Source: a virus. Taken from it: a stretch of 41,057 nt of DNA. Where the stretch lies: positions 1 to 41,057 of IMG/VR virus record IMGVR_UViG_3300042007_000062, one strand, 5' to 3'. Shown in pieces: positions 28,856 to 36,598 of this stretch. Below the pieces are notes generated by a model. That model saw nothing but the letters and a program-made list of their open reading frames with translations. It searched no databases and was not told where the DNA came from. Position numbers and translations under genes: made by a program. Within the stretch, counting starts at the first letter, position 1; each line of letters starts with the position of its first letter.

Positions 28856-29095
28856 ATGCTGCTTATTGATCCTTCTGAAATCCCGGCATTTGAAAACGTC
28901 GACCTTTCGGCAAATTGCTTTGGAATCGAAGCGAAAACGAAGGACGGGAAACCCGCCCGATTCGCAATTGTGGACGAATCCGGCACGGTATTAGAAGCGG
29001 GCGAGAACGTGAATAAGGCGGCATGGCTTTTGATGCGCCTTGCATTGCGCAACTTCCTTGAAGGCAACGGACACTTGCGTGTGTATCAACCGTAA
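28856..29095 (+). CDS. Hypothetical small protein, last gene of the rightward early operon
   Basis: 79 residues, preceded by a GAAAGGA box. IPAFENVDLSANCFGIEAKTKDGKPARFAIVDESGTVLEAGENVNKAAWLLMRLAL suggests a beta-strand domain followed by a helix. No family recognised. A strong terminator follows after about 20 bases, so this ends the operon. Confidence 0.7.
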   Translation: MLLIDPSEIPAFENVDLSANCFGIEAKTKDGKPARFAIVDESGTVLEAGENVNKAAWLLMRLALRNFLEGNGHLRVYQP

Positions 29096-29117
29096 CGCGG
29101 GCGGCGCAGCGACAGAC

Positions 29118-29142
29118 AAGCGGGCTTCGGCCCGCTTTTTTT
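29118..29142 (+). terminator. Intrinsic terminator at the end of the rightward early operon
   Basis: AAGCGGGC-TTCG-GCCCGCTT with a UUCG tetraloop, followed by a run of seven T. Very strong. Confidence 0.92.
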
Positions 29143-29173
29143 ACGTCCCGTCATAGGAGAACATCAAGGGCGC

Positions 29174-29201
29174 TTGACGGTTTCCGCTAGTGCGCTACAA
29201 T
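29174..29201 (+). promoter_or_regulatory. Promoter of the serine recombinase gene
   Basis: TTGACG, 16 bases, TACAAT: strong sigma-70-type promoter. The transcript would start near 29208, only a few bases before a 48-nt inverted repeat, so the 5' leader can fold into a large stem. Confidence 0.85.
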
Positions 29202-29211
29202 CAAGACTGTT

Positions 29212-29259
29212 GTTAGGGAAATGCAGGCTCCGGCAAGTCGGAGCCCTCATTTCCCTAAC
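29212..29259 (+). other. 48-bp nested inverted repeat before the recombinase: candidate attP or structured leader
   Basis: Outer arms GTTAGGGAAATG and CATTTCCCTAAC (12 bp, perfect) enclose inner arms GGCTCCG and CGGAGCC (7 bp) around GCAAGT. The length, symmetry and place directly before a large serine recombinase gene fit an attP site; its centre would be the crossover. As RNA it would form a strong hairpin at the 5' end of the recombinase mRNA. A second hairpin (GGCGCA-AACT-TGCGCC) follows at 29271-29286. Confidence 0.55.
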
Positions 29260-29322
29260 AAGAGCAACCCGGCGCAAACTTGCGCCAATACAACACAGAA
29301 CCACCAGATAAAGGGGGATTAA

Positions 29323-31479
29323 ATGTATAATCAATTCGACTTAATCGACAGCAACCTCATTTCTGCCATGTCCAAAGTTTACTCACTGTTGCGGCTGTCA
29401 CCAGGGGCGAACGTTACCACGCCCGTATCCGACAGCCAACGTACCTACGCGTCAGCATGGGCAGAGCATAACAATATGCCCTTGGATGACGAATTGATAC
29501 TTGCTGAAAATGGCAGCGCTTTTGCGGCATTCATGCAAGCCACAGCGGCGGGAAATGTCGCGCCTGATTCTGTCCTTGTCGTTGATGGTATGGATGAATA
29601 CGCCCGCAGAGAACCAGTCACCGCGCAGGCCGAATTATGGAGAATCATTCAAGCGGGCATTACGGTCGTGACTGCCGCAAACGGCAAAATCTATTCGCTT
29701 GAAGCCGTCCACGCCGACCCAACTGACTTAATTCATTCCGTCATGTACATGATTAAGGCAACCGAAGCCAACCGGCAAACGACCCAAAAGGCAGGGGCGC
29801 GGGAAACAACCCCGACAAAAACGCTTCGTGCCAATATGGGTAAGGTCTATTCGTATATGCGCTTTTCGGCAATGTCGCAAAAGGACGGAACATCCATTGT
29901 GCGCCAATCCAATTACGCCGAAGTTTACGCCAAAGAACATGGGATGGAACTAGACGACACGCTTACAATGGTTGATCGCGGTCTTAGCGCCTACCATCAA
30001 CGGCACGTTAAAAGCGGCGCACTCGGCGTATTTTTGGAAAACGTCAAGAACGGTAAGATTGCCCCCGGCTCGATCTTAATCGTTGAAGGGCTGGATAGGC
30101 TTTCCCGTGCCGAACCACTGGAAGCACAAGCGCAACTTGCCTTGATTATTAATGCGGGCGTTACGGTCGTGACTGCGGCAGACAAGAAAACTTATTCGCG
30201 TGAATCGCTCAAAGCGAATCCTACCGATTTGATTTTTTCACTTATCGTCATGATTCGGGCGCACGAAGAATCAGAATGGAAATCGAAGCGCGCCAAGGGG
30301 GCAATTGAAACGTTTTGCAAAAACTGGATGGCAGGAACGCGTAAAGGGCGACTTGTTGTCGGGGGCGATCCCGAATGGGTCAAATGGAATGGTTCGGCCT
30401 TTGAATTGGTAGAGCCTAATGCATCACGCGTCCGTCGCATCATCGAACTTTATTTACAGGGATATGGTTCAAGTAGAATCCGGCAAATCTTGACTAAAGA
30501 ATATGGGGAAGGAACTTATGTCCGCGATGGTCTACGATCAAGGAATTATTGCATTATCAACAGTTTACTTAGGGAACGCCCGCATCTTTTTATTGGCACC
30601 CGCCTTATTGAAACGAGCGGCACTCAATATTTTTTGGAAGGTTATTATCCGCCGCTTTTGGACCAGCACAAATATAATGAGTTAATTGCAAGTTATCGAC
30701 GCCCGAAGCGCACCGGGCGCGAAGCGTCGAAACCGTCGATTTTTACCGGCTGCAATGGTTTATTTCGTTGCGGATACTGCGACGCGGCAATGTGCGCTGA
30801 TACAGTTGGGAAAAACAGAACCGATCAAAGGGGAGTTGTCAGATATGACCCGTTACGCCGCACGCGCTGCGATAGGCCGAAATGCCGCACCGGCTCGGCA
30901 ATGATTCAGCCTTTGGAAAAGGCAGTGATCGAATTTTGTTCAAACCAAATGAACCTAAATAGTCTTGTCGGGCGCAATATGTCCGATGAAATCCGGTCCC
31001 GCCTTGCCGCATCGCGCGCCGCATTGCCTGAACAAGAAAAACGCTTACAGCGCATCATGGATGCGATGTTTTCGACCGATGACCCGCCCGCATCGTTTGC
31101 CCAACAGGCGCGCGTGATCGAAAAGGAAATCGCGCGACTTAACCATGCAATCAAGACCGACGAAGCGGCGTTGCTGGCCGAAGCAAACACGCCAACGCAG
31201 GAAGCCGCCAGTATTTGGGCAACGCTCGCAAAAGGGGTTGAAGATGACGACATAGACGCCCGTATTGCGGTTCGTAAACTCGTTGTTGATACGTTTGAAA
31301 AGATCGTTTTTTATCGGCACGGCATCAACCCGCCCCCGGTTGAGCAAATCAAACATCAGAAAGATAAAGAATGGGAATTGCTCTTGGTTAGTAAATCCGG
31401 CGTGTCGCGCTTCCTGCGGATAAGCCGGGACGGTCGATTGCTCGGCCTTTTCGATCTGCCCCGCGAAGCCGTCGCGTAA
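29323..31479 (+). CDS. Large serine recombinase (integrase) with a duplicated, degenerate catalytic domain
   Basis: 718 residues, longer than usual large serine integrases. Residues 173-318 are a normal resolvase catalytic domain: Arg180, nucleophile Ser182 (MRFS), RQ at 194-195 and DRLSR at 258-262. Residues 17-150 are a second, divergent copy (SKVYSLLRLS...): Ser26 and Arg24 remain, but the RQ arginine is Ser38, DRLSR is DEYAR (Arg259 replaced by Glu92) and a segment carrying the R45-type arginine is deleted, so it should be inactive. A recombinase domain (RVRRIIELYLQGYGSSRI), a zinc ribbon (CGYC...CDRPKC) and a coiled coil (about 560-640) follow. It should integrate and excise the phage. 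The ATG has GGGGG upstream. Confidence 0.9.
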   Translation: MYNQFDLIDSNLISAMSKVYSLLRLSPGANVTTPVSDSQRTYASAWAEHNNMPLDDELILAENGSAFAAFMQATAAGNVAPDSVLVVDGMDEYARREPVTAQAELWRIIQAGITVVTAANGKIYSLEAVHADPTDLIHSVMYMIKATEANRQTTQKAGARETTPTKTLRANMGKVYSYMRFSAMSQKDGTSIVRQSNYAEVYAKEHGMELDDTLTMVDRGLSAYHQRHVKSGALGVFLENVKNGKIAPGSILIVEGLDRLSRAEPLEAQAQLALIINAGVTVVTAADKKTYSRESLKANPTDLIFSLIVMIRAHEESEWKSKRAKGAIETFCKNWMAGTRKGRLVVGGDPEWVKWNGSAFELVEPNASRVRRIIELYLQGYGSSRIRQILTKEYGEGTYVRDGLRSRNYCIINSLLRERPHLFIGTRLIETSGTQYFLEGYYPPLLDQHKYNELIASYRRPKRTGREASKPSIFTGCNGLFRCGYCDAAMCADTVGKNRTDQRGVVRYDPLRRTRCDRPKCRTGSAMIQPLEKAVIEFCSNQMNLNSLVGRNMSDEIRSRLAASRAALPEQEKRLQRIMDAMFSTDDPPASFAQQARVIEKEIARLNHAIKTDEAALLAEANTPTQEAASIWATLAKGVEDDDIDARIAVRKLVVDTFEKIVFYRHGINPPPVEQIKHQKDKEWELLLVSKSGVSRFLRISRDGRLLGLFDLPREAVA

Positions 31480-31949
31480 ACCCGCCACCCGCCGCGCCTA
31501 CTCAGGCGCGGCCCCCCTCTTTCATGCCCTCGCGGCAACATCACAAAAATCCACATTGTCACGTAAAACTTGTCAAAATTTCACATAGAAAGTGAGTTTT
31601 CAAGAGTTTTACAATTGTTAAATTTTACGTTACATCCTTGTAAGATCACTCTTACAATTCTTTTGTGTCAAATTCCGAAACTTTCTTCTCACTTTCTGGT
31701 TTGCATGTGTTAGTTTACCGCACTTAACAAGCCTACCGCGTTACCGGCTAGGCAAAAGCCGCAAAATTGTAGTCAGTCGGCATTGTTTGGGGGCAAGTAG
31801 CGCTGTTTTCACTGCCTTTTGCCTAGAATTTGCATTTGTTCAAATGTAAAGTTGCGTCTGAATTGCTAAGCATCCTTACTACGCCTCAACGCGTCGTCTA
31901 TCCGTATTGCATACAACATAGTTGCTAACCGCTATCTAGACTGTTACTT
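31480..31949. promoter_or_regulatory. 470-bp AT-rich regulatory region with several inverted repeats
   Basis: No gene is evident. It holds a perfect hairpin TTGTAAGA-TCAC-TCTTACAA (31638-31657), an inverted pair AGAAAGTGAG / CTCACTTTCT (about 31587 and 31690), and an inverted pair CTAGGCAAAAG (31748) / CTTTTGCCTAG (31816). The base composition is clearly more AT-rich than the neighbours. A TATCTA box at about 31934 is followed by the ATG of the next gene 11 bases later, so that mRNA may be nearly leaderless. Promoter with complex operators, a partition-type site or a second att-like region are possible. Confidence 0.55.
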
Positions 31950-33335
31950 ATGAACATAGCCGAAGCGTTCCAAGTCGCCAATGTGCGAGTTTCAACCAAC
32001 CAGCAAGGACGCCCGGCTCCGTCCTCGCCATCCCCGGACATGAACGAATCAACACCCACCACGCACCAGGGCTGCACGCCGATACATTGGACGGATATTG
32101 AGTGGCTCGCCGTCGCCCGCGAATTGATACGGCTGTATCCAGACCTCGGCCTACCGAACCCCGATAACGTCGGCGGCGTTCGCCTGCGGCATATGCACGC
32201 CGCCATGCAGACTTTGCCGGTTGAACGACGGCGGCACCTAGTCGCGCTGACGCACATACGCCCGCGCCTGATTCATTTCTTTAAACAAATCATTAACGGG
32301 ACCGACGCACAGAAAGCACGAACGGCATTTGGACCGCTGCCGCAGTCCGTTATTTACCGCCAACCCGACGGCGCGCAGAATGGCGCCCCGCCAGCAGGAA
32401 AGCGTATTTTTTGGCGTGAGCCGGAATGGTATGCCGTGGCGGTCGAACTGGCGTTTACGGACCCGTCATTGCTCGACACACTCAACCATTTGACGCCATC
32501 GAACGTATACAAGGCGCAAAGGGTTTTGCCGACAAACCGCCGCCGTCCGCAAACCTCTTTCAATCACGCAAAGATTCGGGCAGAACTCGCCCCCGCATTT
32601 CGCCGGGTCCGCGCCGCCATTGAAGCCAAGCGCACCGAAGAGGCAGAACAACGGGCGGCGGCGGAAGCGGAGGAAGCGCGACGCGCGGAAGATGCCCGCC
32701 ACGCCGCCGAAATGGCCGCACAAGCCGCTTTGCGCGAAGAGATGGCCCAATCCCCCGAATTCGTGGCAAAAGCGCTTGGCGCGGCTCCATTCGGGCCACT
32801 ACTGGAAGCGCTGTTTGCGCGCGGCGCGGCCAGCTTGCAAACCGTCCTTGAAACTGCATTGGTCAACGCGTTTTCGTCGGACGCCGTGAAACGTGCAATG
32901 GTAATCAACCTGCATATGGACAAGGCGGAATCGTCGGCGCAATCCTTCGCGGCCAATGCGCCAACCATATCGGGCAACGTCGCCGCCAACGCTGTTTGCA
33001 AGCCCAAAATCGGAATTCTCGGCGCCCTTGCCCAACAGGGCGAAACCTTGGCGGCGTCGTACCCTCAGTTGCGCATCAAGGTCATCGATAAAAACCTTAC
33101 CAGCGGGGCGCTACGCGACGCAATCGCCAACTGTGACCGCGTAATTGCGATGACCAGTTTCGTTCCACATTCGGTGGACGGCATAGGCGCTAAAACGCTT
33201 GGGGGCCGTTACACGCGCGTTGATGGCGGCGTGTCATCGGTACGCCGTCAGATTGATGTATGGCTGGCATCCGGCGCGTTGAGCAACGCCGTCATCCAGG
33301 CAGTCGAACAACCGACCGAATCGAAAGGAACGTGA
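31950..33335 (+). CDS. Unknown 461-residue protein with tandem W-rich repeats and a Rossmann-like end
   Basis: Two similar N-terminal units begin IHWTDIEWLAVARELIRLYPDL (about 45) and IFWREPEWYAVAVELAFTDPSLL (about 150); each continues into a helix with LPVERRR or LPTNRRR, like Myb/SANT-type DNA-binding repeats. An alanine/glutamate coiled coil follows (about 225-275). The last about 110 residues (KPKIGILGALAQQGETLAASYPQLRIKVIDKN...CDRVIAMTSFVPHSVDGIGAKTLGGRYTRVDGGVSSVRRQIDVWL) resemble the DUF2325 type of small Rossmann domain. No ribosome binding site is seen before the ATG. It is the first gene after a long regulatory region and is followed by coupled genes. A sequence-specific DNA-binding regulator is likely but unproven. 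Confidence 0.75.
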   Translation: MNIAEAFQVANVRVSTNQQGRPAPSSPSPDMNESTPTTHQGCTPIHWTDIEWLAVARELIRLYPDLGLPNPDNVGGVRLRHMHAAMQTLPVERRRHLVALTHIRPRLIHFFKQIINGTDAQKARTAFGPLPQSVIYRQPDGAQNGAPPAGKRIFWREPEWYAVAVELAFTDPSLLDTLNHLTPSNVYKAQRVLPTNRRRPQTSFNHAKIRAELAPAFRRVRAAIEAKRTEEAEQRAAAEAEEARRAEDARHAAEMAAQAALREEMAQSPEFVAKALGAAPFGPLLEALFARGAASLQTVLETALVNAFSSDAVKRAMVINLHMDKAESSAQSFAANAPTISGNVAANAVCKPKIGILGALAQQGETLAASYPQLRIKVIDKNLTSGALRDAIANCDRVIAMTSFVPHSVDGIGAKTLGGRYTRVDGGVSSVRRQIDVWLASGALSNAVIQAVEQPTESKGT

Positions 33336-33664
33336 TGGGCAAGTTATACAAACTCGATGCCGATCACAATCCGGTTTGTGTAAGCGAAGACATTAACGAT
33401 ATCAATGCATGGGTGAAATGGCATTCTGATATGCGAAATCGTCTTGTGGCAGAAACCATGATTGATGATGATGGCAACTTCGTGTCTACCGTATTTTTTG
33501 GTCATACCTCGTCGGACGCTACCGTGCCATATATGTTCCAAACGCTCGTTTTCGGCGGGCCGCTTAATGGCGAAATGTGGCGCTATCGAACTTGGGCGGA
33601 AGCCGAAGCGGGACACGCTGCCGCCGTAAAGCGCTGCAAAGCCGCCAAAGACCAAGCCAAATGA
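33335..33664 (+). CDS. Hypothetical protein
   Basis: 109 residues; the ATG overlaps the previous stop (TGATG) with GAAAGGA upstream. MGKLYKLDADHNPVCVSEDINDINAWVKWHSDMRNRLVAETMIDDDGNFVSTVFFGH is a small mixed domain. The end (AEAEAGHAAAVKRCKAAKDQ) is a helix. I do not recognise a named family. Confidence 0.75.
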   Translation: MGKLYKLDADHNPVCVSEDINDINAWVKWHSDMRNRLVAETMIDDDGNFVSTVFFGHTSSDATVPYMFQTLVFGGPLNGEMWRYRTWAEAEAGHAAAVKRCKAAKDQAK

Positions 33665-34287
33665 AACCAGTTATTCCCATCGCGGAAATCAAGGCCCGAC
33701 AAGCGGACCCGGTAGCGTTGCAGGGCGCGCAAGCCCGCGTTGATCGCTTCAACGAGCGCTTGCGCCCGTACGTCGAGCGCGTGAAAGCGCTTGGCGCGCA
33801 GGCGGTCAGGGCAAACAATCCCGCCGCCAAGGTCAAATTATTACGTGAAATGCTTGACCCCGTGACTGCTGCGGCCAATGGCCTTGCTGCCTGCGGCAAG
33901 GGTTGTTCAAGATGCTGCCATATCAACGTGACCCTATCCGCCGAAGAAGCCGAAATCATCGGCAAAGAAATTGGGGTCAAGCCGGTCATGCCCGCACGGT
34001 TCATAAAATTGGACGAGCGGGAAGAAACGATGGCGGACCATTACGGCACGCCTTGCCCGTTCCTAGTCAACGAGCAATGCAGCATTTACGAATCGCGTCC
34101 GCTCGCGTGTCGAACGCTTTTCAATATGGACTCTGACGCGTTGTTGTGTACGGTCGTGCCCGGCGATCCACCGAAAGTGCCGTACTTGGATCACAGGAAT
34201 TTTACTAACGTTATCGTGCGCGCGTTTATGGATTCCCCGCTTCGTTATGCGGACCTCCGTGATTTCTTCCCGAAGGGAAAACGATGA
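33661..34287 (+). CDS. YkgJ-like CxxCxxCC metal-cluster protein
   Basis: 208 residues. CGKGCSRCCHINVTLSAEEAEIIG and CPFLVNEQCSIYESRPLACRTLF are the two halves of the YkgJ family signature (CxxxCxxCC ... C...C...RPxxCR), a zinc/iron-binding cysteine cluster of unknown biochemical role that is frequent in bacteria and seen in phage accessory regions. The first about 75 residues are an extra helical domain. It overlaps both neighbours by ATGA. Confidence 0.88.
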   Translation: MKPVIPIAEIKARQADPVALQGAQARVDRFNERLRPYVERVKALGAQAVRANNPAAKVKLLREMLDPVTAAANGLAACGKGCSRCCHINVTLSAEEAEIIGKEIGVKPVMPARFIKLDEREETMADHYGTPCPFLVNEQCSIYESRPLACRTLFNMDSDALLCTVVPGDPPKVPYLDHRNFTNVIVRAFMDSPLRYADLRDFFPKGKR

Positions 34288-34478
34288 TTGAAACTTACAC
34301 ATGCAAGGGCAAAGGCGGCATGTATGAAATTATCGGCACGGCCAAGGGCGCCGGTACAAGCCGCGATGGTGTCATTATCGTCTACCGCGATACCGCGACC
34401 GGCGAACTGTATTACCGCACGCTTGATGATTTCGCCGCACGCTTGGAACGCATAGCAAAGGGGAAAGGCAGGCCATGA
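34284..34478 (+). CDS. DUF1653-like small protein
   Basis: 64 residues. YTCKGKGGMYEIIGTAKGAGTSRDGVIIVYRDTATGELYYRTLDDFAARL follows the DUF1653 pattern (K/GxYEVIGxA, VVYRxxxxGxxYxRPxxxF), a small beta-barrel common in phages. Function unknown. Coupled by ATGA on both sides. Confidence 0.75.
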   Translation: MIETYTCKGKGGMYEIIGTAKGAGTSRDGVIIVYRDTATGELYYRTLDDFAARLERIAKGKGRP

Positions 34479-34690
34479 CCACGGCGCCCGGAAAACCAAA
34501 ATGGCTTGGCCCGCGCCGATGTTGGTATTGCGGAAGGCAATTGCAAGGAAAGCTCGGCGGCGGCTATCACTTCGCCACCATCAAAGACCCGCTAGGAAAC
34601 GAATTACGCGTACACAAGGATTGCGTAAGCCATGCGGTCGGCAACGGTTATATAGAAATTAAAAATGAAGAAATCAAAACCCCTGATTGA
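34475..34690 (+). CDS. Small zinc-ribbon-like protein
   Basis: 71 residues. CWYCGRQL and VHKDCVSHA form a CxxC...HxxC zinc-ribbon-like pair. It may bind nucleic acid or a protein. Overlaps the preceding gene by ATGA, and its end overlaps the following gene by 26 bases. Confidence 0.72.
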   Translation: MTTAPGKPKWLGPRRCWYCGRQLQGKLGGGYHFATIKDPLGNELRVHKDCVSHAVGNGYIEIKNEEIKTPD

Positions 34691-35153
34691 ATCGCGCTTG
34701 ATTCTCGGCGCGCAACCGCCCGACGACATCGCACAAGCGATCCGTGAATCGGAAAATCTTGCCCCTGATGCGGTCATCAGTCCGTGCGTGTTTGAAGTGC
34801 AGGTATGCGGGCAAACGCGCTATTGCTGTTGGTCAGGCGGTCGTATGATGCCGGGCGAAGACGGGAACCCCGAACCGGAATTTACGCCAATGGGGCACGT
34901 CGCATTTGCGGCTTTATTGTCGCTGCCGTTCCTATCAAAGAAAAAAATCATCATTCAGCAAATCGTAAAAGGGCGAACGCCAATACGTGACAAGGTAATC
35001 AACGCGTTTTTGGCGTCACGGGGCACGAAGGCGCCAATCTGTTTTGTTGGTGACTTGGCTGGCGAACTGGACGGGGAAATGTTCAAGTCTGTGAACATGG
35101 CTGGCTTTGTCGAACTGTCCGAATGTATCGAACGAAACAAGGGAAACGCATGA
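34665..35153 (+). CDS. Hypothetical protein
   Basis: 162 residues: IESRLILGAQPPDDIAQAIRESENLAPDAVISPCVFEVQVCGQTRYCCWSGGRMMP. Four cysteines, a hydrophobic middle (HVAFAALLSLPFL) and a C-terminal region ending in ELSECIERNKGN. No family recognised. It starts inside the end of the zinc-ribbon gene. Confidence 0.7.
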   Translation: MKKSKPLIESRLILGAQPPDDIAQAIRESENLAPDAVISPCVFEVQVCGQTRYCCWSGGRMMPGEDGNPEPEFTPMGHVAFAALLSLPFLSKKKIIIQQIVKGRTPIRDKVINAFLASRGTKAPICFVGDLAGELDGEMFKSVNMAGFVELSECIERNKGNA

Positions 35154-35407
35154 CCGACCTACTAGACGAAATCGGCGCAAAACTCCGAAGCGGGCAAGAC
35201 ATCACCTATAACGATGCCGCAGATTTGTTTGAGCAAACATTGACCGGAAAATACGCAATGGTATGCAACGGGCTGTCGCGTGCCGATATACTAGCGCGCT
35301 TGCACGCAAAGTTTCCTGATGCCGCCGCCCTTAGTGCGTATATGCGTCAAATGCTAGCCGCGCTTGATGACTTGCAACGAACGGGAAACGCAACTCATGG
35401 ACATTGA
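35150..35407 (+). CDS. Hypothetical helical protein
   Basis: 85 residues from an ATG overlapping the previous stop. MTDLLDEIGAKLRSGQDITYNDAADLFEQTLTGKYAMVCNGLSRADILARLHAKFPDAAALSAYMRQML is entirely helical. Unknown function. Confidence 0.7.
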   Translation: MTDLLDEIGAKLRSGQDITYNDAADLFEQTLTGKYAMVCNGLSRADILARLHAKFPDAAALSAYMRQMLAALDDLQRTGNATHGH

Positions 35408-35600
35408 CCATGTGCGCGCACTGCTACGCGATCACATTAAGCACCGCTACGAATCGCAAGCCGAAGCCGGGCGTGTGTGGAGCGTATCAACCGCATTTGT
35501 TAACATGGTCTTGAACGGCAAGAAACTTCCAACTAAACCGATGTTAGAGGAATTGGGTTTAGAACGCGTCATCACATACCGCAGGAAAAACAAATCATGA
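35397..35600 (+). CDS. Small HTH protein (XRE-like)
   Basis: 67 residues from the ATG overlapping the previous gene's end. MDIDHVRALLRDHIKHRYESQAEAGRVWSVSTAFVNMVLNGKKLPTKPMLEELGL is a Cro-like HTH of the type seen in phages (YESQAEAGRxWxVSxAFVNxVLNGKK). Probable DNA-binding regulator; its targets are unknown. Confidence 0.78.
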   Translation: MDIDHVRALLRDHIKHRYESQAEAGRVWSVSTAFVNMVLNGKKLPTKPMLEELGLERVITYRRKNKS

Positions 35601-35845
35601 CCAACGAACATGCGCAAGACATAAATTACCATGCCCCTTTTATCCTCTGGACCGTGTACGACAAAACCACAAAGGATTTTCCTGGCGTTTATGTCGCGCG
35701 CAAGTTCACACTGAATGGACCGACGCACCATCACATGACGAGTGAAGACCTCGACGCACTGCGCGAAGCGCTTACCAGAATGGGTTTTTGCAAAATGGCG
35801 CGAAGCCCCGAAGATGATCCGGTTATTATTGAATCGTGGATTTGA
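35597..35845 (+). CDS. Hypothetical protein
   Basis: 82 residues. HAPFILWTVYDKTTKDFPGVYVARKFTLNGPTHHHMTSEDLDALREALTRMGF, coupled to the previous gene by ATGA and to the next by TGATG. It has a short strand-rich first half and a helical end. The segment FPGVYVARKF resembles small phage proteins of unknown function. Confidence 0.72.
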   Translation: MTNEHAQDINYHAPFILWTVYDKTTKDFPGVYVARKFTLNGPTHHHMTSEDLDALREALTRMGFCKMARSPEDDPVIIESWI

Positions 35846-36228
35846 TGATTACTCAACTACTTCATGAAATTGAATTGATATTGCCGCCGCCGAATGTTGG
35901 CGGCATCGGCGGGTTTCGCCATTGGTTCTACGGGGATAACATTCAAGTTTATATTCGGGTCAATCAGCGCAACATATACGGTCGCTTTGTCCGCACGCTT
36001 GAAGTATCGAACATAACTATTGACGAAGACGCACGCGGGAAGGGTTATTTCTCGCGCCTGCTTGATGGATTGATAGCACTCGCAGACACGCGCGGGGAAA
36101 CGCTCTTTGCCGAAAACGTCATCAGTGACATTGTGCGCGGCGCCATTATCCGGCGCGGCTTCGTAGACTACCAGGGCGACGGGGCGAATTACATAAAACT
36201 TCACACAACCGAAAAGGTGAACCAATGA
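35845..36228 (+). CDS. GNAT-type acetyltransferase-like protein
   Basis: 127 residues from the TGATG overlap. NITIDEDARGKGYFSRLLDGLIALADTRGETLFAENVISDIVRGAIIRRGF follows the GNAT motif A/B layout: a beta strand, the R/Q-x-x-G-x-G/A loop (ARGKGY) binding acetyl-CoA, and the ...IxRxGF ending. The N-terminal motifs are short, so it may be minimal. Phage GNAT proteins sometimes modify host targets; the substrate is unknown. Confidence 0.75.
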   Translation: MITQLLHEIELILPPPNVGGIGGFRHWFYGDNIQVYIRVNQRNIYGRFVRTLEVSNITIDEDARGKGYFSRLLDGLIALADTRGETLFAENVISDIVRGAIIRRGFVDYQGDGANYIKLHTTEKVNQ

Positions 36229-36596
36229 AAAAACAAAACACCGCGCAAGAATCGGCAGTGGCCGACGCAATGACGATGATTAACGGATTAGAACTGCCTT
36301 ATCTCGTTGAACTGGCAAAGTGTCTTGAACAGCATATCGAACAGCGCCGCAAGGCTGACATTTTCGATGCGCGCCGGAAAATCGAAGCAATCGCACGCAA
36401 CGTCGGCTTGACGATGGATGACTTGCTGAACACACCAATCAGCGGAACAAAAGGCCACTTACCGCCGAACTATGCGGACCCGAACAACCCCGACCGCACA
36501 TGGTCGGGCCTTGGACGGAAGCCGAATTGGATTCGCGAATATGAAAACCAAGGAATTACGCTGGATCAGTTACGCATCGCGAACACTGAAAGGTAA
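36225..36596 (+). CDS. H-NS family nucleoid protein
   Basis: 123 residues. An N-terminal oligomerisation helix region (LPYLVELAKCLEQHIEQRRKADIFDARRKIEAIARNVGL) is followed by a linker and the H-NS DNA-binding domain NYADPNNPDRTWSGLGRKPNWIREY. This carries the YxxPxNPxxTWSGxGRKPxW pattern and the GRKP minor-groove loop. Betaproteobacterial H-NS proteins of this form silence AT-rich foreign DNA. A phage copy could silence host or competing genes or antagonise host H-NS. Coupled by ATGA to the preceding gene. Confidence 0.92.
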   Translation: MKKQNTAQESAVADAMTMINGLELPYLVELAKCLEQHIEQRRKADIFDARRKIEAIARNVGLTMDDLLNTPISGTKGHLPPNYADPNNPDRTWSGLGRKPNWIREYENQGITLDQLRIANTER

Positions 36597-36598
36597 AC

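Noticed and set aside
31480-31949. attP of a tyrosine-type integrase with arm sites
   Set aside because: The only integrase found is a serine recombinase, which needs a short symmetric site; the 48-bp repeat at 29212 fits better.
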